From Streptomyces luteolifulvus (GTDB lineage Bacteria > Actinomycetota > Actinomycetes > Streptomycetales > Streptomycetaceae): a DNA stretch of 64,000 nucleotides. Below the pieces are notes generated by a model that did not search any database, was not told the DNA's origin, and saw only the letters and a list, made by a program, of their open reading frames with translations. The position numbers and the translations under genes are program-made. Where the stretch lies: positions 172,159 through 236,158 of the forward strand of contig NZ_VZRB01000012.1 in NCBI RefSeq assembly GCF_008806595.1, written 5' to 3'. Each line of letters begins with the position of its first letter. Positions within the stretch are counted from its first letter, which is position 1. Shown here in pieces: positions 42,476 to 51,094 of the stretch.

Positions 42476-43635
42476 CGCGCCACCTCGCGCAGGGTCTCGT
42501 CCGCGCGAACCGCGTCGAACGCGTCCCGCAGCACGTCCTGTTCGTGCTCGTCGGGTCCGGCGCCGCGCACATGGGCCACGAAGTCCTCGGCGATCTGCTG
42601 GTCGCTGCGGTCGGCGAGCCGCCCGGCGTACGACACGTCCGGATCGTCCGGCGCCCGTTCGGGTTCGAAGACGAGGCTGAGGGTGTGCGGAAAGCGCTCG
42701 GTGAGCCGGGCCATGGGGTCGGCGGGACGGACGGGATCGGTGAGCGTCGCCTCCACCCACGCCTGCGTGTGCCGGTCCAGCTCCGCGTCGGCGAGCAGGT
42801 CCTCCAGCGTCCCCCGGATCCGGGCCAGGGCGCGCGGCACCGGACAGTCGACGCGTTCGGCGGTGACCGAGCCGTCGGCGCCGAGGTCGACGAGCCACAT
42901 GCTCTTGCGGTGGGCGGCCTCCGAGAAGGAGTACGGCAGCGGGGAGCCGGAGTAGCGCACGCGCTCGGTGATGGTCTGACAGCCGTGCAGATGCCCGAGT
43001 GCCACGTAGTCGACGCCGTCGAAGACCCCCGCTGGCACCGCGGCGACCCCGCCGACCGTGATGTCCCGTTCACTGTCGCTGGCCTCACCGCCGGTGACGA
43101 AGGCGTGCGCGAGGACGACGGAGCGGGTGCCACGCGCGCGTGTGGCGAGATCGGCCCGGACGCGGTCCATGGCGGCGGCGAGGACGGCCTCGTGCCCGGG
43201 CTTCGCCACGCCGAACTCCTCCTTCACCAGGGCCGGTTCGAGGTACGGCAGTCCGTAGAAGGCGACGTCGCCGTGGGCGTCGGCGAGCACGACCGGTGTG
43301 CCGCACGCGGACGGCTCGGTCCGCAGATGGATACCCGCGCGGTCGATGAGACCGGCGCCGACCCCGAGGCGACGCGCCGAGTCGTGGTTGCCGGAGATCA
43401 TCACCGTGGGCACGCCGAGGGCGGCGAGCCGGTGCAGGGCGTCGTCGAACAGCTCGACCGCGGCGAGCGGCGGGACCGCCCGGTCGTACACGTCCCCCGA
43501 CACGACCACCGCGTCCACGCCGTGCTCGTGCACGGTGGTGACGAGGTGACCGATGAACTCGGCCTGGGCCCCGAGCATGTTGACCCGGTGGAACGCCCGG
43601 CCGAGATGCCAGTCGGAGGTGTGCAGCAGTCTCAT
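42472..43635 (-). CDS. sbcD: Exonuclease SbcCD subunit D
   Basis: A 387-residue Mre11-like metallophosphoesterase nuclease. Metal ligands are visible in HTSDWHLGRAFH (start), VVVSGDVYDRAVP, ISGNHDSARRLG and ALGHLHGCQ. The cap and C-terminal region bind SbcC. It overlaps sbcC by four bases in an operon. Confidence 0.95.
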   Translation of the reverse strand: MRLLHTSDWHLGRAFHRVNMLGAQAEFIGHLVTTVHEHGVDAVVVSGDVYDRAVPPLAAVELFDDALHRLAALGVPTVMISGNHDSARRLGVGAGLIDRAGIHLRTEPSACGTPVVLADAHGDVAFYGLPYLEPALVKEEFGVAKPGHEAVLAAAMDRVRADLATRARGTRSVVLAHAFVTGGEASDSERDITVGGVAAVPAGVFDGVDYVALGHLHGCQTITERVRYSGSPLPYSFSEAAHRKSMWLVDLGADGSVTAERVDCPVPRALARIRGTLEDLLADAELDRHTQAWVEATLTDPVRPADPMARLTERFPHTLSLVFEPERAPDDPDVSYAGRLADRSDQQIAEDFVAHVRGAGPDEHEQDVLRDAFDAVRADETLREVAR

Positions 43636-43765
43636 GATCCCCGAGACTAACGGCCGGGTCTGACATCACGGGCGGTTACTCCCGTATCGACCCGTCATGA
43701 GCGCCCCGCCAGTGGGGCGTTACGCCCTTCTTGCCCGGAGTGTCATATGTCTCGTGCGCGGAGTG

Positions 43766-44392
43766 TCATGCGTCTCCGTATGCCTCCCCGCCCAGTTCGA
43801 ACCCCGCCGTCCCGGCGGTCAGGTCGGCGAGCCACGCCCGGAACGCGTCGACGTCGGCGTCCGGCAGCCCGATCTCGATGGTGACCACCTCGCCGTAGCG
43901 CACGTCCCGCACCTCACGTCCGGTGGCCCGCAGGTCGTTCTGGACCTTGCCGGCGCGCTGGTGGTCGAGCGTCACGGTGGCCAGGCGGAAGCGGCGGCGG
44001 GTGATGGTGCCGAGGCTGTCCAGGGCCTCGCCGACGGCCCCTCCGTACGCCCGGATGAGTCCGCCCGCGCCGAGTTTGACCCCGCCGTAGTAGCGGGTGA
44101 CGACGGCCACGACGTACCGCATCTCGCGGCGCAGCAGCATCTGGAGCATGGGGACGCCGGCGGTGCCGCCCGGTTCGCCGTCGTCGCTCGCCTTCTGGAC
44201 CGAGGCGTCGGCGCCGACGACGTAGGCGAAGCAGTTGTGGGTGGCGTCCGTGTGCTCCCTGCGGACCGCGGCGATGAACTCCTGGGCCTCCTGCTCGGTG
44301 GCCGCCGGGGCGAGCGCGCACAGGAAGCGGGAACGGTTGACCTCGGTCTCGTGCACACCCGCGCGCGCGACTGTGCGGTACTCGTCCTGCAT
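43766..44392 (-). CDS. YigZ/IMPACT family protein
   Basis: A 208-residue protein: an N-terminal UPF0029/IMPACT domain (NRSRFLCALAPAATEQEAQ, then THNCFAYVVG, DDGEPGGTAGVPMLQ, VVAVVTRYYGGVKLGAGGL) and a C-terminal DUF1949 fold. Eukaryotic IMPACT tunes GCN2 signalling; the bacterial role is unclear, possibly ribosome- or RNA-linked. The gap 43636-43765 before sbcD contains a short hairpin and a repeated CGGAGTGTCAT element, so the two genes may have separate promoters. Confidence 0.9.
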   Translation of the reverse strand: MQDEYRTVARAGVHETEVNRSRFLCALAPAATEQEAQEFIAAVRREHTDATHNCFAYVVGADASVQKASDDGEPGGTAGVPMLQMLLRREMRYVVAVVTRYYGGVKLGAGGLIRAYGGAVGEALDSLGTITRRRFRLATVTLDHQRAGKVQNDLRATGREVRDVRYGEVVTIEIGLPDADVDAFRAWLADLTAGTAGFELGGEAYGDA

Positions 44393-44508
44393 CGGGCCAG
44401 CTTATGCGGAGTGTCAGCGCCCGCCGCCGCGGGAGGTGCGGGCGACGATGTACGGGACACCCGCTCGTCGTCGCCCGCACGTCCGACCGCCCCCAGGGAG
44501 AACACCGC

Positions 44509-45021
44509 ATGACCGGCACCAGGGGGCGGCGCGCAGGCGCTGACGGGCACGGGGAGCCGGCCTCGGCCACATCCCGCTTGCGGGCCTGGCTGCTGGAGGG
44601 CCTGAGCGAGCGGACGGCCCGCCATCCCGGCCCGCACGCCACCCCGCAGGAAGGGCACGCGGGGCACAGGTGGTGGCGGGTCATGTGCCTCACAGGCGTC
44701 GACTACTTCTCCACCCTCGGCTACCAGCCGGGCATCGCCGCGCTCGCGGCCGGTCTGCTGTCCCCCCTCGCGACCCTGGTGCTGATCGCGCTGACGGTGT
44801 GCGGGGCGCTGCCGGTCTACCGCCGGGTGGCGCACGTGCTGCTGGCCCTGCGTGACCGCACGGGCCGGGTCCCGCACGCCTACTTCGACTGGACGGAGGG
44901 CAGCCCCGTCAGTCACCTCGTCCGCTTCCTGGTGTTCGGCCAGGGCGAGACGGCGCCGGTGACCCGCGAGGTGCTGCGCCGCGCGGAGCCCGATCCGGAG
45001 CGGCGGCCGCGGATTCACGTG
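44509..45021 (+). pseudogene. APC-family amino acid permease with large internal deletion
   Basis: The first 110 residues match the start of a Streptomyces APC permease (WWRVMCLTGVDYFSTLGYQP, then LSPLATLVLIALTVCGALPV), covering its first two helices. At YRRVAHVLLALRDRTGRV the sequence jumps directly to the cytoplasmic C terminus (FDWTEGSPVSHLVRFLVFGQ, REVLRRAEPD, RPRIHVG), which in intact relatives lies some 500 residues later. The frame is kept, so it is an in-frame deletion of most helices. The normal stop after IHVG is missing, and the frame runs on to 45750 antisense to the next gene. It cannot be a working transporter. Confidence 0.72.
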
Positions 45022-45147
45022 GGCCAGGGTCTGGCGTCCGGCTCAGGTCGGCTCACGTCGGCTCACGTCGGCTTCGATCTGCGGCGCCCGCCGATGAGCG
45101 ACCCGCGGCCCACGCGTGATCCGAACGACAGACGGGCAGGCCCTGGT

Positions 45148-45690
45148 TCACGACTTCTTGCCGCGTGGCACGATCACGCTCGTCAGCAGGGCCGTTCCGG
45201 GGGCGAGGCTCTGCCAGGACGGGCCGCGCCAGGCCAGGACGGCGATCGCCGCGGTCGGGAACTTCGTGCGGACCTCGTCGAGCGCGTCGTCGAGGCCGTC
45301 CCCGGCGAGTTCGAGGACGAGTTCCTCCAGGCCGGGGTTGTGCCCGATCAGCAGCAGCGTCTCGACTTCGCGGGGCGCGCCCTGCACGACGTCCAGCAGG
45401 TCGGCGGCGTCGGCGGCGTACAGGCGGTCGTCGAACCGTACCGGAGGCGGGGTGCCCCACTGGGCGGAGGCCAGGTCCCAGGTCTGGCGTGCGCGTACGG
45501 CGGTGGAGCACAGCGCGAGATCCGGCAGGCAGTCGGCCTCGGCGAGCGCACGGCCCGCGGCCGGGCCGTCCCGGCGCCCGCGTGGGGCGAGCGGGCGCTC
45601 GTGGTCGGCGACGCCCTGCGGCCAGGCGGACTTGGCGTGCCGCAGCACGGCCAGTCGCCGCAGCGGGCCCGCTCCGGAGCGCGCGATCAT
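45148..45690 (-). CDS. SixA-like histidine phosphatase
   Basis: A 180-residue protein of the histidine phosphatase superfamily. The RHG-type motif is VLRHAKSAWP (His phospho-acceptor), and the second His is in LIGHNPGLEELV. SixA in E. coli removes phosphate from histidine-containing phosphotransfer domains. It overlaps the upstream gene's stop by ATGA. Confidence 0.88.
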   Translation of the reverse strand: MIARSGAGPLRRLAVLRHAKSAWPQGVADHERPLAPRGRRDGPAAGRALAEADCLPDLALCSTAVRARQTWDLASAQWGTPPPVRFDDRLYAADAADLLDVVQGAPREVETLLLIGHNPGLEELVLELAGDGLDDALDEVRTKFPTAAIAVLAWRGPSWQSLAPGTALLTSVIVPRGKKS

Positions 45691-46427
45691 CCCGGCGCTC
45701 CCAGGTCGCGCGTGAGGTCGAGGCCGAGGAGCCGGTCGGCGTACGCGTAGGTCTCGAAGCGGGCGCCCTCCGCCAGGTCCGACGTCTCCACCCGGCCCAG
45801 TACCCGCAGTACCTCGGACACGTTCAGATCGTCCTCCCAGGCCGTACGGAGCCGGCCGCGCACCTCGTCGGGAACAGGCCGTGACGGCCGGCGCGCCCAG
45901 TCGGCGACCGCCTGACGCCAGCGTACGAGGGTTTCCCGGGCCTCGCTCAGGGACGCCGCGTCGAGCCGCAGGGGTGTGCCATGGGGCCGGGTGAGCAGGG
46001 CCAGCCGCAGCACGGCGGGGTCGGATCCCGCGGACAGACCGGGCACCGCCGACGGGCCGGACGTCTCCGCGTGGACCGGCGCCACGGCCACCCGCACACC
46101 GTCGGGTGCGGCCGCGCCCTCCCCCGCCACGTGGATGACCTGGGCCTCGCCCAGACCGGCGCCCATCTCGCGGCTGTCCTCGAAGGGCCGGATGCCGAGG
46201 GCCGCGGCGCCCGCCCGGAGTTCCGGCTGTTCCCGCTCGGCGGTGAGCAGCGACCAGACCGGTGTGCCGCCGAGTTCCAGGGCGCGGACGAGCAGGTCCG
46301 CGACCAGCAGGACGCGCAGGGCGCCGGCGTCGAAGCCCGGGGCATGGGCCTCGACACGGGTCAGGCCCCGGCGTGCGGGGGCGGGATCGAGGGACTCGCC
46401 GGTTCGGGCGTCGATGATGCGCAGCAC
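45687..46427 (-). CDS. Cysteinyl-tRNA synthetase-like protein lacking the tRNA module
   Basis: A 246-residue protein that I read as a degenerate relative of the CysS/MshC catalytic core: LRIIDARTGES at its start and LRVLLVADLLVRALELGGT where the fold begins, with DALRLALL-type helices later (AVLRLALLTRPHG). The HIGH and KMSKS ATP-binding signatures are not visible, so aminoacylation or Cys ligation is unlikely. A GTG start at 46427 is chosen; upstream sequence shows no homology. It is coupled to the phosphatase gene downstream. The assignment is tentative. Confidence 0.55.
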   Translation of the reverse strand: MLRIIDARTGESLDPAPARRGLTRVEAHAPGFDAGALRVLLVADLLVRALELGGTPVWSLLTAEREQPELRAGAAALGIRPFEDSREMGAGLGEAQVIHVAGEGAAAPDGVRVAVAPVHAETSGPSAVPGLSAGSDPAVLRLALLTRPHGTPLRLDAASLSEARETLVRWRQAVADWARRPSRPVPDEVRGRLRTAWEDDLNVSEVLRVLGRVETSDLAEGARFETYAYADRLLGLDLTRDLGAPG

Positions 46428-46608
46428 GGGGTGAGCGTAGGCGGGCGGACGGCCCGGTGCAGGCAGGTCCGGCGAGTTCCGGACATGTGGCGGGATCGAA
46501 CGGGCGAGGCAGTCGGGACCGAACCCTGTCGGCTCGGGGGAATCACCGTCCGCTGTCCGCCGTTGTCGCCCACGACAGCTTTCTCCGAGCAGCACGAGGA
46601 GACCGACG

Positions 46609-47016
46609 GTGTACGGCGACGAGGCAACGATCCACAAGATCCTCACCGGACTGGGCGACACCTGGGCCGTGGTGGGCCTGTCGTCGAACGAGCGGCGCGC
46701 GGCGTACGGCGTCGCCAAGGTGCTGCAGCGCTTCGGCAAGCGCGTCGTCCCCGTCCATCCCAAGGCGGAGACGGTGCACGGGGAGCAGGGCTATGCCTCG
46801 CTCGCCGACATCCCCTTCGACGTGGATGTCGTCGACGTCTTCGTCAACAGCCACCTCGCCGGACCGATCGCCGACGAGGCGGTGGCGAAGGGCGCCAAGG
46901 CGGTCTGGTTCCAGCTCGGGGTCATCGACGAGGACGCGTACGACCGCACCCGGGCGGCCGGCCTGGAGATGGTGATGGACCGCTGCCCCGCCATCGAGAT
47001 CCCCCGGTTGGGATAG
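46609..47016 (+). CDS. CoA-binding domain protein (YccU-like)
   Basis: A 135-residue single Rossmann-like CoA-binding domain: VVGLSSNERRAAYGVAKVLQ, VVPVHPKAETVHGEQGYASL, DVVDVFVNSHLAGPIADEAV and VMDRCPAIEI at the end, which carries the usual conserved Cys. The function is unknown, perhaps a CoA or acyl-CoA sensor. A GTG start follows GAGGAGA. Confidence 0.9.
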   Translation: MYGDEATIHKILTGLGDTWAVVGLSSNERRAAYGVAKVLQRFGKRVVPVHPKAETVHGEQGYASLADIPFDVDVVDVFVNSHLAGPIADEAVAKGAKAVWFQLGVIDEDAYDRTRAAGLEMVMDRCPAIEIPRLG

Positions 47017-47070
47017 GACGGCGAGAGGCCCGTGTCAGGGTCCTGCCGGCACGCGCCGTGCCCCGACATA

Positions 47071-48348
47071 ATGCTCGGATGGCCTCTGCCTCCCCGCACT
47101 CGCCCGACCCCGACTCCGGTGCCCCACGGCACTCCGATCGTCGTCGTGGGGGCCGGGCCGGCCGGGCTCACCGTCGGCAACATCCTGCGGGCCGCCTCCG
47201 CCGAGTGTCTGGTCCTGAATCGGAGACGCGCGAGTTCATCGAACAGCGGCCCCGGGCGGGCGTCCTGGAGGAGTGGGCCGTGCGCGGGCTGCAGCGGCGG
47301 GGCCTCGCGGAGAGGCTGCTGGAGCGGGCACAGGCCCATTCGGAGTGCGAGTTCCGCTTCGCCGGGGAGCGGTACCGGTTCGGGTACACCGAGCTGACGG
47401 GGCATCATCACTTCGTCTACCCGCAGCCGCTGCTGGTGACGGACCTGGTGCGCGAGTACGCCGACGTCCGCGGCGGCGACATCCGCTTCGGCGTGCGCGA
47501 CGTCCGGCTGCACGGCCTCGACACCGACCGGCCGTCGGTGTCGTACACCTGCACGGAAACCGGTCGACGGGACGTCGTGCACACCGACTTCGTCGCCGGC
47601 TGCGACGGGGCACGCGGGGTGACGCGAGCGTCCCTGCCCCCGGAGCGTGTCCATGTCTCGCGGCACGACTACGGCATCGGCTGGCTGGCGCTGCTCGCCG
47701 AGGCACCGCCCTCCAACGACTGTGTCGTCTTCGGCATCCATCCCGACGGCTTCGCCGGGCACATGGCCCGCAGCCCCGAGGTGACCCGCTACTACCTCGA
47801 ATGCCCGCCCGGCGACGATCCGGACAACTGGCCGCACGAACGCGTCTGGGCCGAACTCCGGCAGCGGCTCGCGGCGGCGGGCGCCCCTCCGCTCACGGAG
47901 GGCCGGCTGATCGAGAAGCGCGTCCTCGACATGCACAACTACGTGGTCGAGCCGATGCGGTTCGGCCGGCTGTTCCTGGCGGGCGACGCCGCCCATCTCA
48001 CGGCACCCATCGCGGCGAAGGGCATGAACCTCGCGCTGCACGACGCCTTCCTGCTGGGCGACGGGCTGGCCGCGTGTGACCGAGGGCGAGACCGGCGGGC
48101 TGAACCGCTATTCGGAGGCCTGTCTGGGCCGGGTGTGGGACTACCAGGAGTTCTCACAATGGCTCTGCGAGGTGTACCACGGCACATCGTCGGGCGACCC
48201 GTACCGCGCGGGCACGACCCGCGCCCGACTGCGTCGCGTCTTCGGCTCCCCCGCCGCGGCGGCCGCGTTCGCCGAGCAGTACCTCGGCAAGGACTCCGCC
48301 CGCCGACCGGAGGGCCGTCGCGTCAGTCGTGCAGCGGCCGGTCGCTGA
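47071..48348 (+). pseudogene. pobA-like FAD monooxygenase with two frameshifts
   Basis: The pieces together make one flavoprotein hydroxylase of the 4-hydroxybenzoate 3-monooxygenase type. Frame one gives the FAD fold (VVVGAGPAGLTVGNILRAAS) until about 47215. A one-base loss in the expected CTGGAATCGG moves the rest to a second frame (ETREFIEQRPRAGVLEEWAV through the LFLAGDAAHLTAPIAAKGMN motif). Near 48073-48078 the frame changes again (VTEGETGGLN, YQEFSQWLCEVYHG) to the stop. With both shifts corrected the length suits PobA (about 400 residues). It is inactive unless these are sequencing errors. Confidence 0.78.
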
Positions 48349-48682
48349 TCCGGTGGTCGGCCACCTTCAGCGCCTCGGCGACCAGACGGCGCAGATGTCC
48401 GTCCCGGAGTGAGTAGACCACCCGGCGCCCCTCCTTGCGCGTGGTGACCAGCCCCGCGAGACGCAGACGTGCCAAATGCTGACTGACCGCGGGCCGCGCC
48501 GCCCCGCAGGCCTGGGTGAGCGTCGTGACATCGGCCTCGCCGCCGCTCAGCGCGTGCAGCAGGGCGAGGCGGGTGCGGTCGCCGAGCAGGGCGAGCAGTT
48601 CGGCGGCAAGCGCGAACTGTTCCTCGCCCGGGGTGCGCGGGTGCGCATCATGTGCAGGTGACAGGTGCATGCGTGCGCTCAT
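48323..48682 (-). CDS. ArsR/SmtB-family regulator
   Basis: A 119-residue winged-helix repressor: LLGDRTRLALLHALSGGEAD, ACGAARPAVSQHLARLRLAG (recognition helix) and VTTRKEGRRVVYSLRD (wing). Family members sense metals; His residues near both ends (HLSPAHDAH, DRPLHD) could be ligands. It is divergent from a CDF metal exporter, which it probably represses. An ATG at 48670 is an alternative start. Confidence 0.88.
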   Translation of the reverse strand: MSARMHLSPAHDAHPRTPGEEQFALAAELLALLGDRTRLALLHALSGGEADVTTLTQACGAARPAVSQHLARLRLAGLVTTRKEGRRVVYSLRDGHLRRLVAEALKVADHRISDRPLHD

Positions 48683-48688
48683 ACGCAC
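48673..48688. promoter_or_regulatory. Candidate ArsR operator
   Basis: An inverted repeat GTGCG-ctcata-CGCAC lies between the ArsR gene and the CDF exporter gene, overlapping the ArsR start region. Position and symmetry suit an autoregulatory operator; no footprint-level match is claimed. Confidence 0.35.
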
Positions 48689-48741
48689 ATAATGGCGTCG
48701 TGGGCGCCTGCCGTCCACCCTCGTACCGGAAGGGGATCCAG

Positions 48742-49788
48742 GTGAGCCACCAGCACCCTGAGCACGCGCACGAGCACGACCACCCGCACCCGCATGCACC
48801 GGCTCCGCTCCGCCACCGCCTCACCCACCTCCTCACCCCCCACTCCCACGAGACCGCAGACAAGCTGGACCCGGCCCTGGAGACCTCGGCCCGCGGGATA
48901 CGCGCCCTGTGGGTGTCGCTCGCGGTGCTCGGGGCGACGGCTGTGGCGCAGGCCGTCGTGGTCGTCCTGTCCGGTTCGGTGGCGCTGCTCGGCGACACGG
49001 TGCACAACGCGGCGGACGCGCTGACCGCCGTCCCGCTCGGCATCGCCTTCGTACTGGGCCGGCGGGCGGCGACGCGGCGCTTCACCTACGGCTACGGGCG
49101 GGCCGAGGACCTGGCCGGGATCGCGATCGTGCTGACCATCGCCGCGTCCGCGGCCTTCGCGGCATGGACGGCGGTCGACCGGCTGCTCGATCCCCGCCCG
49201 CTCACCCACATTCCGGCGGTCGCGGTGGCCGCGCTCGTCGGCTTCGCGGGCAACGAGTGGGTGGCGCGCTACCGGATCCGGGTCGGCCGCGCGATCGGCT
49301 CGGCCGCGCTGGTGGCGGACGGTCTCCACGCCCGTACCGATGGATTCACCTCACTGGCCGTACTACTGGGCGCGGGCGGCGCGGCACTGGGGTGGCAACT
49401 GGCGGATCCGGTGGTGGGGTTGGCGATCACGACCGCGATCGTGCTGGTGCTGCGGGACGCGGCCCGCGAGGTGTTCCGGCGGGTGATGGACGCGGTCGAC
49501 CCGGCCCTGGTGGACCGGGCCGAGCAGGCCCTGCGGGAGGTGCCGGGCGTGCGCGAGGTGGGTGAGCTCCGGCTGCGCTGGATCGGGCACCGGCTGCGGG
49601 CCGAGGTCGCGGTCGTGGTGGACGGTGAGGTGACGGTACGTCAGGCACACGCGATCGCCGTCGAGGCCGAGCACGCCCTGCTGCACGCCGTTCCCCGGCT
49701 CACCGCGGCCCTGGTGCACGCGGACCCGGCACCTTCCCCCGGCGAGAGCGACCCGCATCTGGCGCTGGCGCACCATATGACGACCTGA
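48742..49788 (+). CDS. Cation diffusion facilitator (CDF) metal exporter
   Basis: A 348-residue six-helix exporter of the zinc/cobalt type. A His-rich N terminus (HEHDHPHPH) and an HSHE segment lead into helices with the metal-site motif LLGDTVHNAADALTAVP in helix 2 and ADGLHARTDGFTSLAVLLG in helix 5. The cytoplasmic dimer domain follows (about 265-335). GTG at 48742 has a weak ribosome site. It is divergent from the ArsR gene, which together make a metal-responsive efflux unit. Confidence 0.92.
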   Translation: MSHQHPEHAHEHDHPHPHAPAPLRHRLTHLLTPHSHETADKLDPALETSARGIRALWVSLAVLGATAVAQAVVVVLSGSVALLGDTVHNAADALTAVPLGIAFVLGRRAATRRFTYGYGRAEDLAGIAIVLTIAASAAFAAWTAVDRLLDPRPLTHIPAVAVAALVGFAGNEWVARYRIRVGRAIGSAALVADGLHARTDGFTSLAVLLGAGGAALGWQLADPVVGLAITTAIVLVLRDAAREVFRRVMDAVDPALVDRAEQALREVPGVREVGELRLRWIGHRLRAEVAVVVDGEVTVRQAHAIAVEAEHALLHAVPRLTAALVHADPAPSPGESDPHLALAHHMTT

Positions 49789-49803
49789 CGCGGGACCCGT
49801 TTA

Positions 49804-50373
49804 CTACGTCCCCGGCCAGGCCAGTCCCAGCCCCTCCAGCACCACCGCACCGGGCAGTTCCCCGAACGCCTTCCCCGGCACCAGCAGCTTGCCGCGCCGG
49901 CGGCCGCTGCCGACCAGTACGTACGGCAGCTCGACGACGGCCGAGTCCACCAGCACGGGCCAGGTGTCGGGCAGTCCGATCGGGGTGATGCCGCCGTATT
50001 CCATGCCGGTCTCGCCCGTCGCCGTGTCCATCGAGGCGAACGAGGCCTTCCGCGCGCCCAGTTGACGGCGTACTACACCGTTGACGTCGACCCGGGTGGT
50101 GGACAGCACGACGCACGCGGCGAGCGAGGACTCCCCGCCCCGCCTGCCCGCCACGACGACGCAGTTCGCCGACTGCTCCAGCAGCTCACGGCCGTAGTGC
50201 TCGACGAAGACAGCGGTGTCGGCCCATCGCGGGTCGGTGTCGACGTGGACGATCTGGTCGGCGGGAACACTGCCGCGCCAGTGGCGTACGGCATCGGCGA
50301 CCGGGCCGATCAGCTCGTCGAGGCAGTCGGGGGCGGGAGTGGCGTGGTCGAAGTGTCCGATGGGTGCGCGCAT
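49804..50373 (-). CDS. YbaK/aminoacyl-tRNA deacylase domain protein
   Basis: A 189-residue YbaK/ProX-type editing domain (SANCVVVAGRRGGESSLAAC, then GARKASFASMDTATGETGME and GGITPIGLP). Such free-standing proteins hydrolyse mischarged aminoacyl-tRNAs, for example Cys-tRNAPro or Ala-tRNAPro. The substrate specificity is unknown. Confidence 0.87.
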   Translation of the reverse strand: MRAPIGHFDHATPAPDCLDELIGPVADAVRHWRGSVPADQIVHVDTDPRWADTAVFVEHYGRELLEQSANCVVVAGRRGGESSLAACVVLSTTRVDVNGVVRRQLGARKASFASMDTATGETGMEYGGITPIGLPDTWPVLVDSAVVELPYVLVGSGRRRGKLLVPGKAFGELPGAVVLEGLGLAWPGT

Positions 50374-50416
50374 GTCCGCACGCTAACAGCAGGCCGGCAA
50401 CGGCCCGCCGGGCGTC

Positions 50417-50989
50417 TCAGTGCACGGCCGGGACCGAGACGGTCATCAGCATGTCCATCGGTACGTCACCCTCGTTGGCGTACGTGTGCGGGGTGTTCGC
50501 CTCGAAGGTGGCGCTCGCGCCCGCGGGGACGCGGTGCTCGATCCCGTCGACGGTGAGCGTCAGCTCCCCCGCCGTGACATGGACGATCTCGACCGTGCCG
50601 CTGGGGTGCGGGTCCGAGGGGCTGCTCTCGCCCGGCATCAGATGCCAGTCCCACATCTCCAGCGGGCCCGGCGCCTCGGCGCCCGCGAGCAGCCGGTTGT
50701 AGCTGCCGGCGTCGGTGTGCCACAGACGTACGGCCTGCTCGGCGGGGACGACGCGGACCTTCGGGCCCCGCTCGTAGTCGAGGAGGGTGGTGACGCTGAT
50801 CCCCAGCGCGTCGCCGATCTTGACGACGGTGCCGATGCTCGGGTTGGTCCGGGCCTGCTCGATCTGGATGAGCATGCCACGGCTGACCCCGGCGCGGGCG
50901 GCGAGCGCGTCCAGGGTGAAGCCGCGCTCGGTGCGCCAGCGCTTGACGTTGCGCGCCAGGGACTGGGTCAGCAGGTCGAGGTCCGACAC
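50417..50989 (-). CDS. XRE regulator with C-terminal cupin domain
   Basis: A 190-residue regulator: helix-turn-helix (about 10-65; LAARAGVSRGMLIQIEQART) followed by a cupin (about 110-180; DPHPSGTVEIVHVTAGEL, then FEANTPHTYANEG) that binds a small ligand. GTG at 50989 with GGA nearby is chosen; a GTG at 51034 would add 15 residues without homology. It is divergent from an EamA transporter, the likely target. Confidence 0.88.
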   Translation of the reverse strand: MSDLDLLTQSLARNVKRWRTERGFTLDALAARAGVSRGMLIQIEQARTNPSIGTVVKIGDALGISVTTLLDYERGPKVRVVPAEQAVRLWHTDAGSYNRLLAGAEAPGPLEMWDWHLMPGESSPSDPHPSGTVEIVHVTAGELTLTVDGIEHRVPAGASATFEANTPHTYANEGDVPMDMLMTVSVPAVH

Positions 50990-51094
50990 ATTCCATCCGT
51001 TTCTGGGTTCAGTATTCTGGATGACAGAGTTCACTTCGCTGCACTATGGTGTGGTGCACCCGATCGTTCACCGAACTGTACTGCGAGGCGCCTC

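Noticed and set aside
45022..45750. C-terminal extension of the APC remnant
   Set aside because: The continued frame is antisense to the SixA-like gene and has no similarity to permease tails.
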